This document shows positions 37,240 through 50,012 of a DNA stretch of 64,000 nt, piece after piece. The stretch is from contig NW_004451660.1 of NCBI RefSeq assembly GCF_000321225.1, forward strand, positions 296,553-360,552, given 5' to 3'. The position numbers were made by a program, and so were the translations under genes. The notes under the pieces were generated by a model, which was not told where the DNA came from, did not search any database, and saw only the letters and a list, made by a program, of their open reading frames with translations. This DNA comes from Odobenus rosmarus divergens (Eukaryota > Chordata > Mammalia > Carnivora > Odobenidae). Position 1 is the first letter of the stretch, and every line of letters starts with the position of its first letter.

Positions 37240-38925
37240 ATGGCATGTTTCCAAAGGGTCAGAGCCATCTTGTATCACTCATGTTTATTTCATAAATATT
37301 AACGCACCTTAATTCTTCTAAAATTCTTCTATAATCAAATGTGATATTGCATGTGACATGATTATAAGTATCTAGTAATAAAAATAGTCAAGCTTTTCTA
37401 GTCATAAACAAGGTCTCAATTTCCTATACATTTTTTAATGCTGATTTACTCGTATTTCTCACACAAGGAAAAAATCTGGCAGGCCTCACTTGAAACATGT
37501 AAACAATGGTTGCCACTGTAAAATGTGGATGCCACTGGCAGTTATCAATGTCCTTATGAATCTTCAGGACTATAACTGCACATTTGAAACATTAACAAAA
37601 ATACTTTAGAGTCACTGTCTCTAAAAAATGCTTTAGTTTGTATCATAGCTCTAAAGGAACATAAAGCAAGGTTAAAGACCCATATATCTATCTAGTTGAA
37701 AAACAGTGGGATAAAATCCTTCATTATTCAAAGGATGCAGGTTTGAAAATTAATGACTTACACCCCAATCCATGAATATTCTTCTTGATCTCCTACAATG
37801 AGGCAAGCTCCAGCTAACCATAGGGGTTACAAAAAGGATAAGACATTATCTCTGCTTTCAAAACACTGACAATTTCTTATATTCCACATTCTCTAAAAAC
37901 TTCTGAGACATTAACTAGCAGTCTTTTAGCTCACAGAAGCTGTAGCTCAGATGCAATGCATGTTGAATTCCTCTCTAATGAATTCATGTTTGTAGGATGC
38001 CAATATTTTCTAGCAAACCAGATGTTTGTTTTATCACAAAGTTATTTCCTGGCACCAAAACACATAAAATCTTAACCTCTAGAACTAAAATGAATTATAT
38101 ATAGAAGAACTAAAAGAACTAAAAATATTGATAACCCTACACTGGAGAGTTTGGGATAATGTGGGAATGTGTTTTTGCTGAAATTTTACTGTCAAGAAAC
38201 AAAAGGGCAGAAGAGTTGCTGTATTTTGAAATATGTCCAATGGCCCATCAAGGTCAAATAAGACTGTTTGTGAAACTGATCCTATGTGTATAACATTGCA
38301 CATAATCAAGAAGAGAACGAACATCTTTAAAACTATGGGATGCTAGATATGGATGAGATCTTACAAGTCATTTTACAGCATAAGAGGAGTAAGTCAGCTG
38401 ACGTGAGATCAGAGCCAACTCCATGGTATTTGTGGAAGGATGAGGGGCAATATACTCCTTGGCTCATGCCTCAGATTCAATAATTTAAATTTAGCTTAAT
38501 ATCATTTACAATTGAATTTATGTAGTCACTCAAAGAGCTATTGATGGAATTGAAAAAAAGATATTCATGATCCTGATTTGGCATATCATTAGTTTTCCTT
38601 ATATTCTAAAAAAAAGAAGTGGTTTTGGGTTACCTAAGTGTTGAGGAGCCATGGGGGAAGTGACATGCTAAGGTGACATGGCCATGAAGGAATAGGGCTG
38701 GAAGTGAAGCCCCAGTGAAGCCCCAGATTCAGATCCAATCTAGCACATAGTCCCTGCATTTATGCGTACCAGTCTTCCAACCCAAATGAAATCATACTCT
38801 GGCTGAAGTAAGATACTGTATCATGTATCTATACCTATCCATTCCTCCAGTATAATATACCACACACAGCAGGTGTGTGTTTTCTTCATTCACGTCATAA
38901 CTGACATCCACAATAATTTGGAATG
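37240..38925. other. Unassigned intronic sequence
   Basis: No element recognised. A small tandem repeat (GTGAAGCCCCA twice, about 38704-38725) is present. Confidence 0.4.
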
Positions 38926-38934
38926 AGAACAAGT

Positions 38935-39296
38935 TAAGAATAAATCAAACAGAAACAGAGAGTAAAATAGTTGCCAGGGATTGGAGGGTGGGGGAAAAGG
39001 GGAGATGTTGGTGAAAAGGTACAAACTTCCAGTTATAAGAGGAATAAGGTCTGGGGATCTAATATTCAGCATGGTGACTATAGTTAACAATACTGTATTA
39101 AATACTTGAATGTTGCTTATAGAGTAATCGTAAATGTTCTCACTACACACACAAAACACTGTAATAATGTGAAGTGCTGGATATGTTAACTAAACCTCAT
39201 TATGATACTCATTTTGCGAATCATCACATTGTATACCTTAAACTTACTGTTATATATGAATTATATCTCAATAAAGTTGGGGGAAAATAATAAAAG
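38935..39296 (+). mobile_element. Old L1 3' UTR (L1MA/L1M type)
   Basis: GAGTAAAATAGTTGCCAGGG, GGGGAGATGTTGGTGAAAAG, GTACAAACTTCCAGTTATAA, GCATGGTGACTATAGTTAAC, AAATGTTCTCACTACACAC, CACATTGTATACCTTAAACT and TATATCTCAATAAAG come in the order of the L1M 3' UTR, ending in an A-rich stretch. Confidence 0.9.
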
Positions 39297-39495
39297 AATA
39301 AAACACATGAACTCAGAGGAAATAATGAATTGCCAGGGGTAAATCTTCCAAACCACAGAAATTTGATCCACAGGTACAGAACTGAAAACTGAGAAATACA
39401 AGAACACATTTAGGTCTGTGCTTTGTGTTACCCCAAGTGGAGAGCTACTACTATGAGTTTAACTCAGGTCAACTTAGGCCTCAAATCCCACTTTT

Positions 39496-39689
39496 TTTTT
39501 TCTTTTAAAGATTTTATTTATTTATTTGAGAGAGAGAATGAGATAGAGAGAGCATGAGAGGGGGGAGGGTCCGAGGGAGAAGCAGACTCCCCGGTGAGCA
39601 GGGAGCCCGATGCGGGACTCAATCCCGGGACTCCAGGATCATGACCCGAGCCGAAGGCAGTTGCTTAAGCAACTGAGCCACCCAGGCGC
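39496..39689 (-). mobile_element. SINEC
   Basis: Tail left (poly-T, AAAGATTTTATTTATTTATT), head right (GGGCGCCTGGGTGGCTCAGT on minus). Duplications CCTCAAATCCCACTTTT (39479-39495) and CCTCAAACCCCACTTTT (39690-39706) differ at one base. Confidence 0.95.
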
Positions 39690-39919
39690 CCTCAAACCCC
39701 ACTTTTAATGCTGTTCTTGCAGAGGAACGAGCTATCAAAAACAAACCAGAAGAATACACTTCAACTGTAAACATGGACAGCGGGTATGAGAACTTTCTTT
39801 TGTTCTTTTGGATAATTACTTTAATTTTCACTACCATATTGATAGTATAGACTTGGCCTCACGCTCAAATACAGAAAAATGAGGAAAAATACTCAATGCA
39901 TTCATATGTAAAATATGAA

Positions 39920-40100
39920 TCCCAATGGAAAATGGAAGATATTTATATAAGAGGGGATTCAAATGCCCCCAAATCATGAAAAATTTCAACCTCACTACTA
40001 ATTAATAAAATGCAAATTAAAACAAGATTTCATTCACAGTACTTTTTCATTATACTTAGAATTGACAAGGATATGGAGAAATAGTAACTCTTATTCAGTG
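39920..40100 (+). mobile_element. Old L1, left part (split by SINE)
   Basis: AATGCAAATTAAAACAAGAT and GAATTGACAAGGATATGGAG match the ORF2 tail of L1M elements. It resumes at 40320. Confidence 0.65.
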
Positions 40101-40116
40101 CTGTTGTATATATAAA

Positions 40117-40303
40117 GATTTTTTTAATTTATTCATTTGAGAGAGAGAGAGAGAGAGGGGGAGAGCACAGAGGGAGAGAGAGAAGCAGACCCCCCCCCAC
40201 CCAGGGGGCAGAGAGCCCAACACGGGGCTTGATCCCAGGACCCTGAGATTATGACCTGAGCCAAAGGCAGACACTTAACCAAATGAGCCATCTAGGCGGC
40301 CCC
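40117..40303 (-). mobile_element. SINEC
   Basis: Tail left with a long GA run (GAGAGAGAGAGAGAGAGAGG), C9 run in the body, head right. Duplications CTGTTGTATATATAAA / CTGTTGCATATATAAA at 40101-40116 and 40304-40319, derived from the L1 it entered. Confidence 0.94.
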
Positions 40304-40319
40304 CTGTTGCATATATAAA

Positions 40320-40950
40320 TGAGAACTATTTTGGAGAGCAATTTGGAAATACATATAAAGTCAAAGATGTGTAAGTTTTGTTGTTTCACATTTCCACTTT
40401 TAGTCATAGCCCCTAGTGCAACGCTTATTTTTGAGCAAAAAGATGCATGTACATGAATGTCCATTACCGTACTAATCATCATGGCCACAACAATAACAAC
40501 AAAATCTAAATTACCACTCACAGTACATTAATTAATAAAAAATGAGGAATATTCATTCAATGGGCTTCTATAGAGCACTTAAAACAGATAAACAAGGTAC
40601 AGGAGGCAAACTTGGTTAATAACAAGATATAATGATGAACCAAAAGAAAGAGACAAGTTGCAGAAAAATAGATGAGCATAATACATTTATATAAATCTTA
40701 AAATATGCAAAATTATGCTATTACCTTTTTAGGGACACATCTGTAAGAAGTTATAACTGTTAAACATGCATGAAAACAAACATCAAATTTAAAATAACAG
40801 TTACTTCTGAAGCAAAAGTAGGAAAAGGGAAAAGAGAGCATGGAAGATTTGGAATTTATCTAATGTTTTCTTTTTATTTGAAGCAAATATGGCAAAATGT
40901 TAACATCTTATAAGGTTGAATGAATGGTGGATACATAAATGTTCATAGTA
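40320..40950 (+). mobile_element. Old L1, right part (ORF2 end and 3' UTR)
   Basis: GAGAGCAATTTGGAAATACA, GCATGTACATGAATGTCCAT, TGGGCTTCTATAGAGCAC and AATATGGCAAAATGTTAACA follow the L1MC/L1ME order. No open frame of note survives. Confidence 0.65.
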
Positions 40951-40952
40951 TA

Positions 40953-41080
40953 CCAGTGCTTTTCAACCTGTGGAATGATACCCAAATTGTGGGTGTGAAA
41001 TCACTTTAAAAGGCTGTGGCTTATATTTTTAAGAACAGAATAAAGTAGAACAAAATAGGAAATATCACTGTAAGTTGCAG
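40953..41080 (+). mobile_element. Possible hAT MITE fragment
   Basis: Starts CAGTGCTTTTCAACCTGTGG with GTGGGTGTGAAATCACTTTA, like MITEs beginning CAGTGGTTCTCAACC. The other end is not found, so the call is weak. Confidence 0.3.
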
Positions 41081-41084
41081 TACA

Positions 41085-42935
41085 TTTAAGCCTTGTTTTG
41101 TGGATAGTTTGCTTTAGTCATTTGTATATTTATGTATGTATGTAAATGTGATGTAAAATGTTTTTGCTTACTCTGAATTTTGGTAAAAATGTTTTAAAGA
41201 TACTACATTATATTATTCTGTACTATTTTTATCTGTTTGAATAATTCATATTTTTAAAGTTAAAAATAAGATAATTGAAAATACAGGGAATCATTACATT
41301 AGTTTTTTTAGACAACTATAACTTTAAAATCACAGAAAGAATTAGGTCTATGTAAACAGTTATAATGTTAAATATATTTTTCAAAATACTGGTATCTCAA
41401 AAGGACCAGATGAGTCAATGAACATGGAATCTGAACTCAGTCTCTGAATTACAAGTTAATGCTTACTTCTCTGAGTCAAATTGCTCTTTACAACATCAAA
41501 ATTTTTTCTGAGCAAATCTCAGTCCTATTCAAACACATTTATGTTGCCATATTTGAATCAAGACTTTAGTACATACTGTGTTTTTTAAGTTAGTCATCAT
41601 TTAGGTTTGTTGGGGATGTAATGAGAAATCCTGGACATGATGAATAACTATCAGAAACTAGATTAACAGAATAAATGAAGAAGCAGACTACTGATTTTTA
41701 ACCCTTAAATTTAAATTTTTTAAAGTTTTTTTCTACTAGTAGTGAGGGTTTCAAAGCTTCCATAATAGCCAATATACTTGGCCTCTGATATACACAAATT
41801 ATTTAGTCCATATGTGTATCATTTATACCACATATTATGTTCAGTTCTAATAAACTAAATGTGAGCTGGGGGGTGGGGAGGGGAACTTGTATATAATAGG
41901 TCCAAAATGAAGCCCTTTACTCGTGGAAACCTTTCATAAAATATACTTATGATTTCAAAAGTATGTTTAGGTCTCTTTAACACAGGAAGTATTAACAAAA
42001 ACAGCTCACACATATTTCGATTTTAAATTTTATTAGTGTTGTTGATACCAATTGTAAATTATTAAAATTGGAAGGTATTGAATGAAATCAAGGAAGCTAT
42101 AGGCTATATAGTGGCATTAATTAGCATATCCTTGGTATCTAAAGTTATCTATCTATTCTAATAAGCTATGTAATGCATAGAAACACATTTCTGAAATGCT
42201 TCTGTAGTAACAAAATGTATTTGTAGCTGAATTTATGCCTTTGGCACTCAAAAAAGATGCAGGTAGGCCATAATTCATAGGGTCTATGTATCTTCCAACT
42301 TTGTTTATTTTGTTTGCTTTATTTATATCTGCTTTGAAAAAGTATTTTGAGGTAGATTATAATAAAAGGTTTGCAGTAGGCTTGTTAAAATGAAGATAAA
42401 TTGTCAAAAGTATCATGGTAAGGGGTAGAAGAAATGGTTATTGGGAGTGGGTTAAAGAACATATAATTAGTAGAAATACTAGCTAAGAATAGTTAATTAT
42501 ATACTGAGTTTAGCCTGTACTTCCTGGAAACCAAGACAAATTTTTAAAAATCAGGATGAGTTGTACATTAGCTCGTGAGGATGGAGAAATTCAAGTTCTA
42601 AATCTAAGGGACACAGATTTTTAAAAATCATGAATTTTTCTGTAAGGAACACTCAATGACATAACGGATGGCTTTTTGAATTTTCAACTGGATTTTAGAG
42701 AAGTCACTGAAACATTCTTCAGTCGATGATTTTGTGTGTCAAGCAGTGATAAAAAGTGAACAGGGATTCTGTTTGCTGTAGCTCAGTCTGTATATTACAG
42801 ATCTACAGTGATTCCAACTGCAAATTTTGGTGGCTATCTTGAGAAGAGAAATTATTTGAAACAACCGAGGTAGGCCAAAGGGCTGGGTTTTGAGAAGATG
42901 GACTTCAGATTGGAATATCTAATCTCTTAATTACC
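41085..42935. other. AT-rich intronic sequence, unassigned
   Basis: No SINE, L1 or exon signal recognised. A G-rich patch (GGGGGGTGGGGAGGGG) lies at about 41868-41883. Confidence 0.4.
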
Positions 42936-42938
42936 TAG

Positions 42939-43423
42939 TGTGGTAAACTGAATAACGGCTCTCAAAAATATCCAGGTCCTAATCCCTGTACCTTGTGAAT
43001 CTCCCTCCAAATGGCAAAAGGAACTTTGCAGATATGAATGAATTAAGGGTTGGGAGACGGGGAGGTTATCCTGGATTATCCAGGAGGCGCTGAATTTAAT
43101 CACAAATCTCCTTTGAAGAGGGAAGCTAAGAGCTATAACAGAGACAGAAGCCAATGGGATTACAGAAGCAAAATGCTATGTTGCTGTTTTTGAAGATGAA
43201 AGAAGGGGCTATGGAATGCAAGGAATGCAGCTCTGGACTTGGAAAAAGCAAGTTAACTGATTCTCCCCTAGAGCCTCCAGCTGAAGGGCAGCCCTGTTAC
43301 ACTTTGACCAGTGAAACTGATTCTGGACTTCTGACCTCCAGAACTGAAAGTGAGTAAATGTGCATTATTTTAAGCCACCAAGTTTGTGGTAATCCATTAC
43401 AGCAGTCACAAGAAACTAACCCA
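42939..43423 (+). mobile_element. MaLR solo LTR (MLT1 type)
   Basis: TGTGGTAAACTGAATAACGG, GAACTTTGCAGATATGAATG, GGTTATCCTGGATTATCCAG, CTGGACTTCTGACCTCCAGA, CATTATTTTAAGCCACCAAG and TTTGTGGTAATCCATTACAG match the MLT1 order from end to end. Both frames seen inside (42927-43154 minus, 43154-43357 plus) are incidental. Confidence 0.88.
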
Positions 43424-43504
43424 CCTAAGACAATTGGAAAAAATATTATCTTTACCAAAAGTAAAATATTTTAAAGTATCATATGCTATAGGATCCTTAC
43501 CCAG

Positions 43505-43836
43505 TGCTGTGGTCTGAATATTTGTGTCCTCCTAGAATTCCTATGTTGAAATCTTAATGCCAAATATGATGGCAATAGGAGACGGGATTTTGGGTGGTGA
43601 TCAAGTCATGAGGGCGGAACCCTCACGAATGAGATTAATGCCTTTAAAAAAAAACAAAAACAAGAACAGGCTCAAGGGAATTCCCCTAGCCTTTCCACCA
43701 GGTGAGGACACAGCAAGAGGTTTCCAAGGTGGAAGAGGGCCCTCATGCTGACGCCCTGACCTAGGACTTCCAGCCTCCAGAACTGTGAGAAATAAATTTC
43801 TGCTGTTTATAATCAACCAAGTCTATGGTATTTTTA
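43505..43836 (+). mobile_element. MaLR-type LTR, second, partial
   Basis: TGCTGTGGTCTGAATATTTG, TTGGGTGGTGATCAAGTCAT, GAGGGCGGAACCCTCACGAA, CCACCAGGTGAGGACACAGC, CAGCCTCCAGAACTGTGAGA and AATAAATTTCTGCTGTTTAT belong to the MaLR group but to a different subfamily from the neighbour at 42939-43423. The far 3' end is missing. It is non-coding. Confidence 0.82.
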
Positions 43837-43839
43837 AAC

Positions 43840-44765
43840 CCAGTATGCAAGAAAAGCAATTGCTGATTGCTTGGGTCGGTGGGGGGGGGGAGGTGGGGAG
43901 TAGAAAACTTGCAGGATAATCAGCATTTTAAAAAATCTAATATTAAAATCCTAAGAGAATAATTTCAGGGACAGTTATGAATTCTTTTGACATCTCTTAT
44001 ATTTAGGTAACATTTGCACTATTATCGTATTTCTGACAACACTTTCAGGATTCTCTTGTAGCATTTTTTGGAAAATTAAGTAGATGGCTGACTCTAGAAT
44101 ATAAGACCCAATGAGAAAACAGGGACTCTTTTTGGTTTGAAAGAGTGGATCTCCTTTGTAATTTGTATAATCTGTGCTTCGCAGTGCAGCTGAACCTCCA
44201 ATAGCAAGCAACACCATTCTTATATGAAAGCTCATTTCCTTTGATCAAATCTCAATGTTGGGAGTGGTAAAATAAGCAAGAAACACCAGTTCTTTAACTG
44301 AAAATATTGTATTAGCAGGATCTAGGGGTGAAGTGGACAACTTGGAATATTCTTCCTTAAATTACTGATGCAAACAACTCTAGGAACTCTATAGAAATTA
44401 ACCCACTAGTGCATAGTCATGGAACATCCTGGCCTGTTTTTCAAGAGGCTGAAGCAGACTTGTCCAATGTAGACATGTGAGTTTTAGTTTAAAAAAATAA
44501 TGATGGAGCCAGCAAGATGTACCCAGAAAGTCTGATGTATCAAGCCTCTAGTGAAAGTTTCTTTGGCGGCTGGCTTTGAAATGCAGGAATTCAAGCTGCC
44601 CTGTTGGGTTTCCTAGGTGGATGTTGACTCTTTGCTAATGCATAATAACTAACAGCTTCTGACCTAAAGGAACTGCCCCATTGACTGCTAGAGATTTCCA
44701 TCTTTAGGGACCTTGCTTCCTCTGCGTTCCAGGGGACCCTGCATCTAGCCCTGCACATTTTTCGT
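43840..44765. other. Unassigned intronic sequence
   Basis: A G-run (GGTGGGGGGGGGGAGGTGGGG) lies at 43879-43899; nothing else recognised. The overlapping frames at 43975-44248 are incidental. Confidence 0.4.
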
Positions 44766-44769
44766 ATTG

Positions 44770-44895
44770 CACTAAAGTTACTCATTTATCTGTCTTCTCC
44801 ACATGTATTTTGACTCATTTATTTTTATGCCTCTAGCACCCAGAGTGCCCACTATTCAGCATAAACTGAATAAACGTTTCCTCTATGAATGAACG
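44770..44895 (+). mobile_element. L2 3' end
   Basis: TTATGCCTCTAGCACCCAGA, GCATAAACTGAATAAACGTT and CTATGAATGAACGG reproduce the terminal L2 block, diverged. Confidence 0.6.
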
Positions 44896-45134
44896 GAAGG
44901 AAATTCTGAGTAATAGAGTTTATAGAGTTAAGCAACCATTACCCAGAACCTTTAAATCCTATGAATCTTTAGGCTGATGGAGGAAATTACAATGCAAGGA
45001 TTGGGTTCTCACCATCTGAACCCACTGATCAATCTTGGCATCACTAAAAAAGTGATAATCAAACACTAGAAAGTCCCTGCTCCATGCAACTATCTACCCT
45101 ATGGCAGTTCTCCCATTTTGTTAGGGTTGCTTAA

Positions 45135-45245
45135 ATTGGCAGCTCTATGAGGACAGGCACTTGTTCTTACTCACTATTGTATTAGCAGAATACAGAAAAG
45201 TACCTGATATATAGGTGATTAATGAATGGCTAGCCAATGAATGAG
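45135..45245 (+). mobile_element. L2 3' end
   Basis: GCAGCTCTATGAGGACAGGC, CTTGTTCTTACTCACTATTG, AAGTACCTGATATATAGGTG and ATTAATGAATGGCTAG follow the L2 terminal order. Confidence 0.7.
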
Positions 45246-45249
45246 TCAT

Positions 45250-48090
45250 CTTAGAGGACAGAGTTGAAAAGGGAGAGACAGATGGTAAAGAAATAGAAAA
45301 GAAGCGCTTACAACAGTCCAGGTATAAGTGACAAAAGCAATGGGTCTCTTACCCATCAAAGTAATTTTCCACCTAATACCTGGTTTGGACTTTGCCACCC
45401 TCAACAGAGTTCCCCAGCATTGCCTCCTTTGGCAAACACACCCATCAGGGGCTTTGGATTGGATTTTCCTACTGCATATCCACTTCCTTTGCCAGGCTTC
45501 CCTGAAAAATCTCTCCTAGATCCTCTAGCTGTGCCCATTCATTCTGTCCCCTACAAATTAGGGCTCTGATGGGCCTCTAGTGACCCTCAATTAGCATAAC
45601 ATGACACAATGCACCACTAACATTGCCAGCTATACTAGATTTCAGAAATAAACCAGAAATTTTTTTTAAACCAGAAATTTTGAAGACTCTTTGTTCTTCT
45701 TGCCCATCTCATGAACTTCCAAAAGAACTGTCTCCGAAAATTTATTTCGGACTTGCCTCCATCCCAGAGCAATGATGACACCCTGACCACTGTGGCCTCA
45801 CAAAGATGAGTTTTCTCACTTGATCCAGATCCACAGTGATTTTTTTGGAGGGACCCGTTTCCTGTCCTACTAGAACTGAGTGTGTGGTCTCCAGCAGTTA
45901 ATGAGCTCTGCAAACTCCAATAAGCCTCACTCGCTGGAGGGGCCCCTTTAATACCCATCCATTCAAGGCACACCATTCACCGCCCATGACCTAGCAGTGA
46001 GAACAAATGCAGAGACAGGATGTTGGAACAACATATTCCTAGGCTCTCACACCCCACCTCTACCTCAAGAACCCTCCCAGAACCTCCCTCTCCACACTTT
46101 CAGCCCCAAGTAATGCTCTGACTATGAGGAAGCAACGAAAGTAGATACATGTCATTTTTGTAGGATTAAAATGGTATGCTACATAACACTGTGTATATAA
46201 TATTTATAATACTTATGTTTATTCATTTGTTTTTCTTCAACTTCATTTGGATTGGAAAACTTTCTGATTCATAAGATTAATAAGTAGTATGTATTTTTGG
46301 AAATGGTGGTCTGTTAGAGTTAACTCCTTGGGAAAGTCGTTATATAATATGTGCTTTATGTAAACACACCTATATTGTTTTTTTACCACTCATTAAAAAA
46401 AAGTAACCATTAGTCTTAGTCTTTAGATGTGTGGAGGTGGTGATTAACTCAGTGCACAGCACCTTTGTGTGTGTGTGTGCATACTCCAGTGAGTACTTTG
46501 GAATTCTGAGAACTTTGAAAATGATATTATTGTGCAGAATATTCTTGAGAAAGTACTTCCTTTGTTTTCTAAAAAGAAGTCCGTTGACTTAAATAATAGA
46601 CATAATATATTCTGTTTTATTCTTGCTTAGAATAATTATTTTTGCTGTGCAGACATCATTCTTTGCTCAGAAGAATACCATGTATTTGTTCAGACAGCTT
46701 TCAAAGGAAAGAATGCAGTTTTTTGTTTCTTTCCTAGCTGCACGGGAGAGTTTACCGTACACTAATATTAACTTCATGTGTAAATAAAAGGAGAAGGTGA
46801 GTCTATTTTATGTTTGACTTTTTTTTTTTACTAAAGAAAGAAAATGTGACTCACTGTCTTTCTTTATCTCAGTCAACTAGTAAGCAGTTCCTATTCAGAA
46901 TCTGCAGAAGAATTCTAAGGGAGTTAAATAGTTTCCAGAATTTTATTCAGTTCTTTAAACTCTAAATACTATAAAACAAATCATTTTAGAACAATGACTT
47001 TTGGATCGTCAAAACTACTTTTCCAAAATCTTGAAATCTTTCATCCTTATTTCCACTTCATTGGGCCATAGAAGCACCAAAGGGAGCTGTCACAATAGGG
47101 ATTTGCGCACATCAGAATCTCAACTGGTTCACAGATACTACCTTGACAATCTGACAGTCTGACTAAGAACTGGAAGTGTGAGCAAATAAGGTAAGTGTTT
47201 GAATTTGTCAGCTGGTGTAATTATTCCACGTGAGTTAAATCTCTTACAAGATCCTTGGCCCTAATTTGGAGTATAGCAGAAGACAAATAAGTTTTCAGTA
47301 ACACACTAACACAGTATTTTAAAAATCAATCTCTCCTGTCATGTCCTTCCACATCCAAACTTTCACTGATGCGAGCCCATTATCCCTTTCAGTTCAGTCA
47401 TTTAGAGGAAACTTCTTTGTTGTCATTGTTGAATTTATGAACCTTCATTGCTTTCCTTGGCAGATAGTTCATGGTAAGAATCTTGTTTTTCTGTTATTTT
47501 TTTTTTTTTGGTTACAAAATAAGGATATTATTAAGCAGTTTGGTGAGGGAGAGAAAAGACAGAATAGGTATTGAAATTTTAAGACATAATGCAAGGAACC
47601 AAACAGCCTTGCATAAGAAATGCTGAGAGACTGAAGTCCTCAGAGGAAGGGCAAGGAGGTCCAGTTGAACACTGTGGCCTGATTTAACCAATAGGGTAGT
47701 TACTAGCCATATGTGCCTTTCGAGTCCTTCAAATGCTGTACTGATTTTGAAGACTCAGTACAAAAAAAAAAATACTATAAAATAGCTCATCAGTAAATTT
47801 TCATGATGATTACATGTTGAAATGACAATATTTTGGAACTACTTGGTTGGACAAAATGTATTATTAAAATGAATTTCACCTGTTTTTTACTTTTATTTTA
47901 ATGTGACTACAAGTATATTTAAAATATAAAATATAAAATATAGCCGGCAGTATACTTCTATTTGGTAGTGCTGATTTAGAAGATGCACTACAGAAGGAAT
48001 GAGTAACAGAAATTTTAAGCCAGTTAACTAGAGGTTTAAAATAGTCAAATTAACAGAGGTATATGGTGAATTTAAAAGCCAGTAAACTAA
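45250..48090. other. About 2.8 kb unassigned intronic sequence
   Basis: No mobile element recognised. A 113-codon minus frame (45635-45976) has no similarity I know. It includes a short direct repeat AAACCAGAAATTTT (about 45648 and 45667). A poly-T tract lies near 47498-47510 and an AAAAT-type run near 47918-47942. Confidence 0.45.
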
Positions 48091-48094
48091 GAAT

Positions 48095-48205
48095 ACCTAT
48101 TCCCTGAGGGCAGGAACCTAGTGTGTCTTATTCATCTCCATATTCTCAGCACCTACCACAGTTCCTGGCATACACTGAGTTCGGAATAAATAATGGATGA
48201 ATAAT
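48095..48205 (+). mobile_element. L2 3' end
   Basis: CCTGAGGGCAGGAACCTAGT, TCTCAGCACCTACCACAGTT, CCTGGCATACACTGAG and GGAATAAATAATGGATGAAT are a well-kept L2 terminus. Confidence 0.82.
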
Positions 48206-48329
48206 GAACAATGAATCACTCAAACAGGATTACAAAATAAGCAGAGAGGAAGTGTTAAGTTGTGTCACCAAACATTTTTTAAACACTGTACTAAAGTCTC
48301 TTCAAGAAACAGTCCTGGGATACTGAACA

Positions 48330-48873
48330 GCCACGTACAAAAGAATGAAGCTACCACTCTCTTTTGCCATACACAAAAATAAATGCAAAGTGAATTCAAG
48401 ACTTGAAGGTAGGACCTAAAACCATAAAAATCCTAGAAGAAAACAGTAAGTCAGATAAGGACAAATACTGTATGATTTCACTTAAATGTATAATCTAAAA
48501 AACCAAAGCAAACATATAAAACAAAACCAAACACAGAGATACTGAAAACAGACTGGTGGTTGCCAGAGGGGAGGGGTGTTGGGAGTAAGCCAAATGGGTT
48601 AGGGGCTCAAGACGTACAAACTTCCAGTTATAAAATAAATAAGTCATGAGGATGTAATATAAAGCATGGGGACTACAGTCAATAATACTGTATTGCAAAC
48701 TTTAAAGTTGTTAAGAAAACAAAACTTGAAAGTTTTCATCATAAGAAAAAAATTGTAACTTTGTATAGTGACAGATGGAAAAGAGACTTGTGATTATTTC
48801 ACAATGTATACAAATGTCAAATCATTATGTTGTACACCTGAAACTAATGTAATGTGTGTCAATTATAGAAAGG
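48330..48873 (+). mobile_element. Old L1 (L1M) ORF2 end and 3' UTR
   Basis: ACCATAAAAATCCTAGAAGA, GACTGGTGGTTGCCAGAGGG, GACGTACAAACTTCCAGTTA, AGCATGGGGACTACAGTCAA and CATTATGTTGTACACCTGAA appear in L1M order, with a deletion between the ORF2 piece and the UTR. It is related to the 3' ends at 22385 and 38935. Confidence 0.85.
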
Positions 48874-48879
48874 TGTAAT

Positions 48880-49990
48880 TATACTAAGGTCCCTAGTATT
48901 TCTGATTCAAAAATAAATTCTTAAGTAAAAATTAAGGATCCCTATTGGTAAAGTGCACAAGTGAATTATGAATAAGTCTCAGAAACTTACTAGAGACTTT
49001 TTTTTAACACATACTACAGAAGGGAGATGGGTGGAGAACTGACAGAGTCTGGGATCTGCATCCTGGTTCCATTTTAGTGACATTTGCTGCTATATAACAT
49101 AAGGATGGAACCAAGTATTGGCTAGGAGATAACTTAGAGAAAAATCTGACCAAAAGTAAAAAGTGCATATTCCCATGAAAGACAGTTACCACTTCTCATG
49201 TGCCCTTTTATTGTAATTCTAATATACTTTTTACAGGTTTTTTTTTTGTTTTTTGTTTTTTTTTACAAAAAGGTCTTAAATCTGGCATCCATAGATGGGC
49301 TTCAGGGACACGTAAATACTCTAAAATTGTATGTATCTATGCAAATGTATGTTTTAGGGAAAGAATACCATGCCTGTCATCAGTATCTCAAAGGGGACCA
49401 TTGACTAAAACATATTACTTAGCTACTGCTCTGCTGCAACATTAAATAGGACTGGAGTGACAGAATCTTGCTCTGGTTTCACCACTTTGGAGAGCTATCC
49501 TTTGGCCAGAAAGCACTGGATCCTTTTCTGTTTTTCACACATTAACCAAGAGGTTTGATTTCCTAGAACTTTTCTTAGAGACCTCAGAGAGTACAGCTAG
49601 CATTTAAAACATAAAATAGTAAAATAGTCTAATAAAGAGAAAGATAATTTAACCCTTATAAAAATGTTTGAAATGCCATTGTATTGTTTACTGGAAATAA
49701 AGTATTTGGGGAAGTAATTCTGGCCATGATGAAAATTTTAAAAAGAGGTCCCAAACATCTTTTAAATTGTTCCCCTGCCCCCACCTCCAACCATCCTAAC
49801 CAAATCAATGTCAGTATTCTTACTGGCATTAAACTCCCTTGCTTTCTAAGGTTGGCTCCATCGCTGTCAGTTATGAATATATTTAATGCAGATACCTCAT
49901 ATGATTTGGTACAAAGGAGGAATTAGATGTTGCCCAGCATTTGCTTCCTTCTTTTCTGGTAACAGCTCCCCACATCTGTTTTGGACAGTT
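48880..49990. other. Unassigned intronic sequence
   Basis: A T-rich patch with G interruptions lies at 49238-49265. The two overlapping frames starting near 49198 are incidental. Confidence 0.4.
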
Positions 49991-50012
49991 ACCTCTTACT
50001 ACATAAAGTCTT

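Noticed and set aside
42939..43836. A provirus with two LTRs
   Set aside because: The two LTRs are of different subfamilies and only ~80 bp separate them, with no internal retroviral sequence visible.
45635..45976. 113-codon minus-strand frame on the host gene's strand
   Set aside because: I checked it for an Ig-domain or other IL1RAPL1-like segment and saw none. No acceptor/donor pair brackets it in phase.
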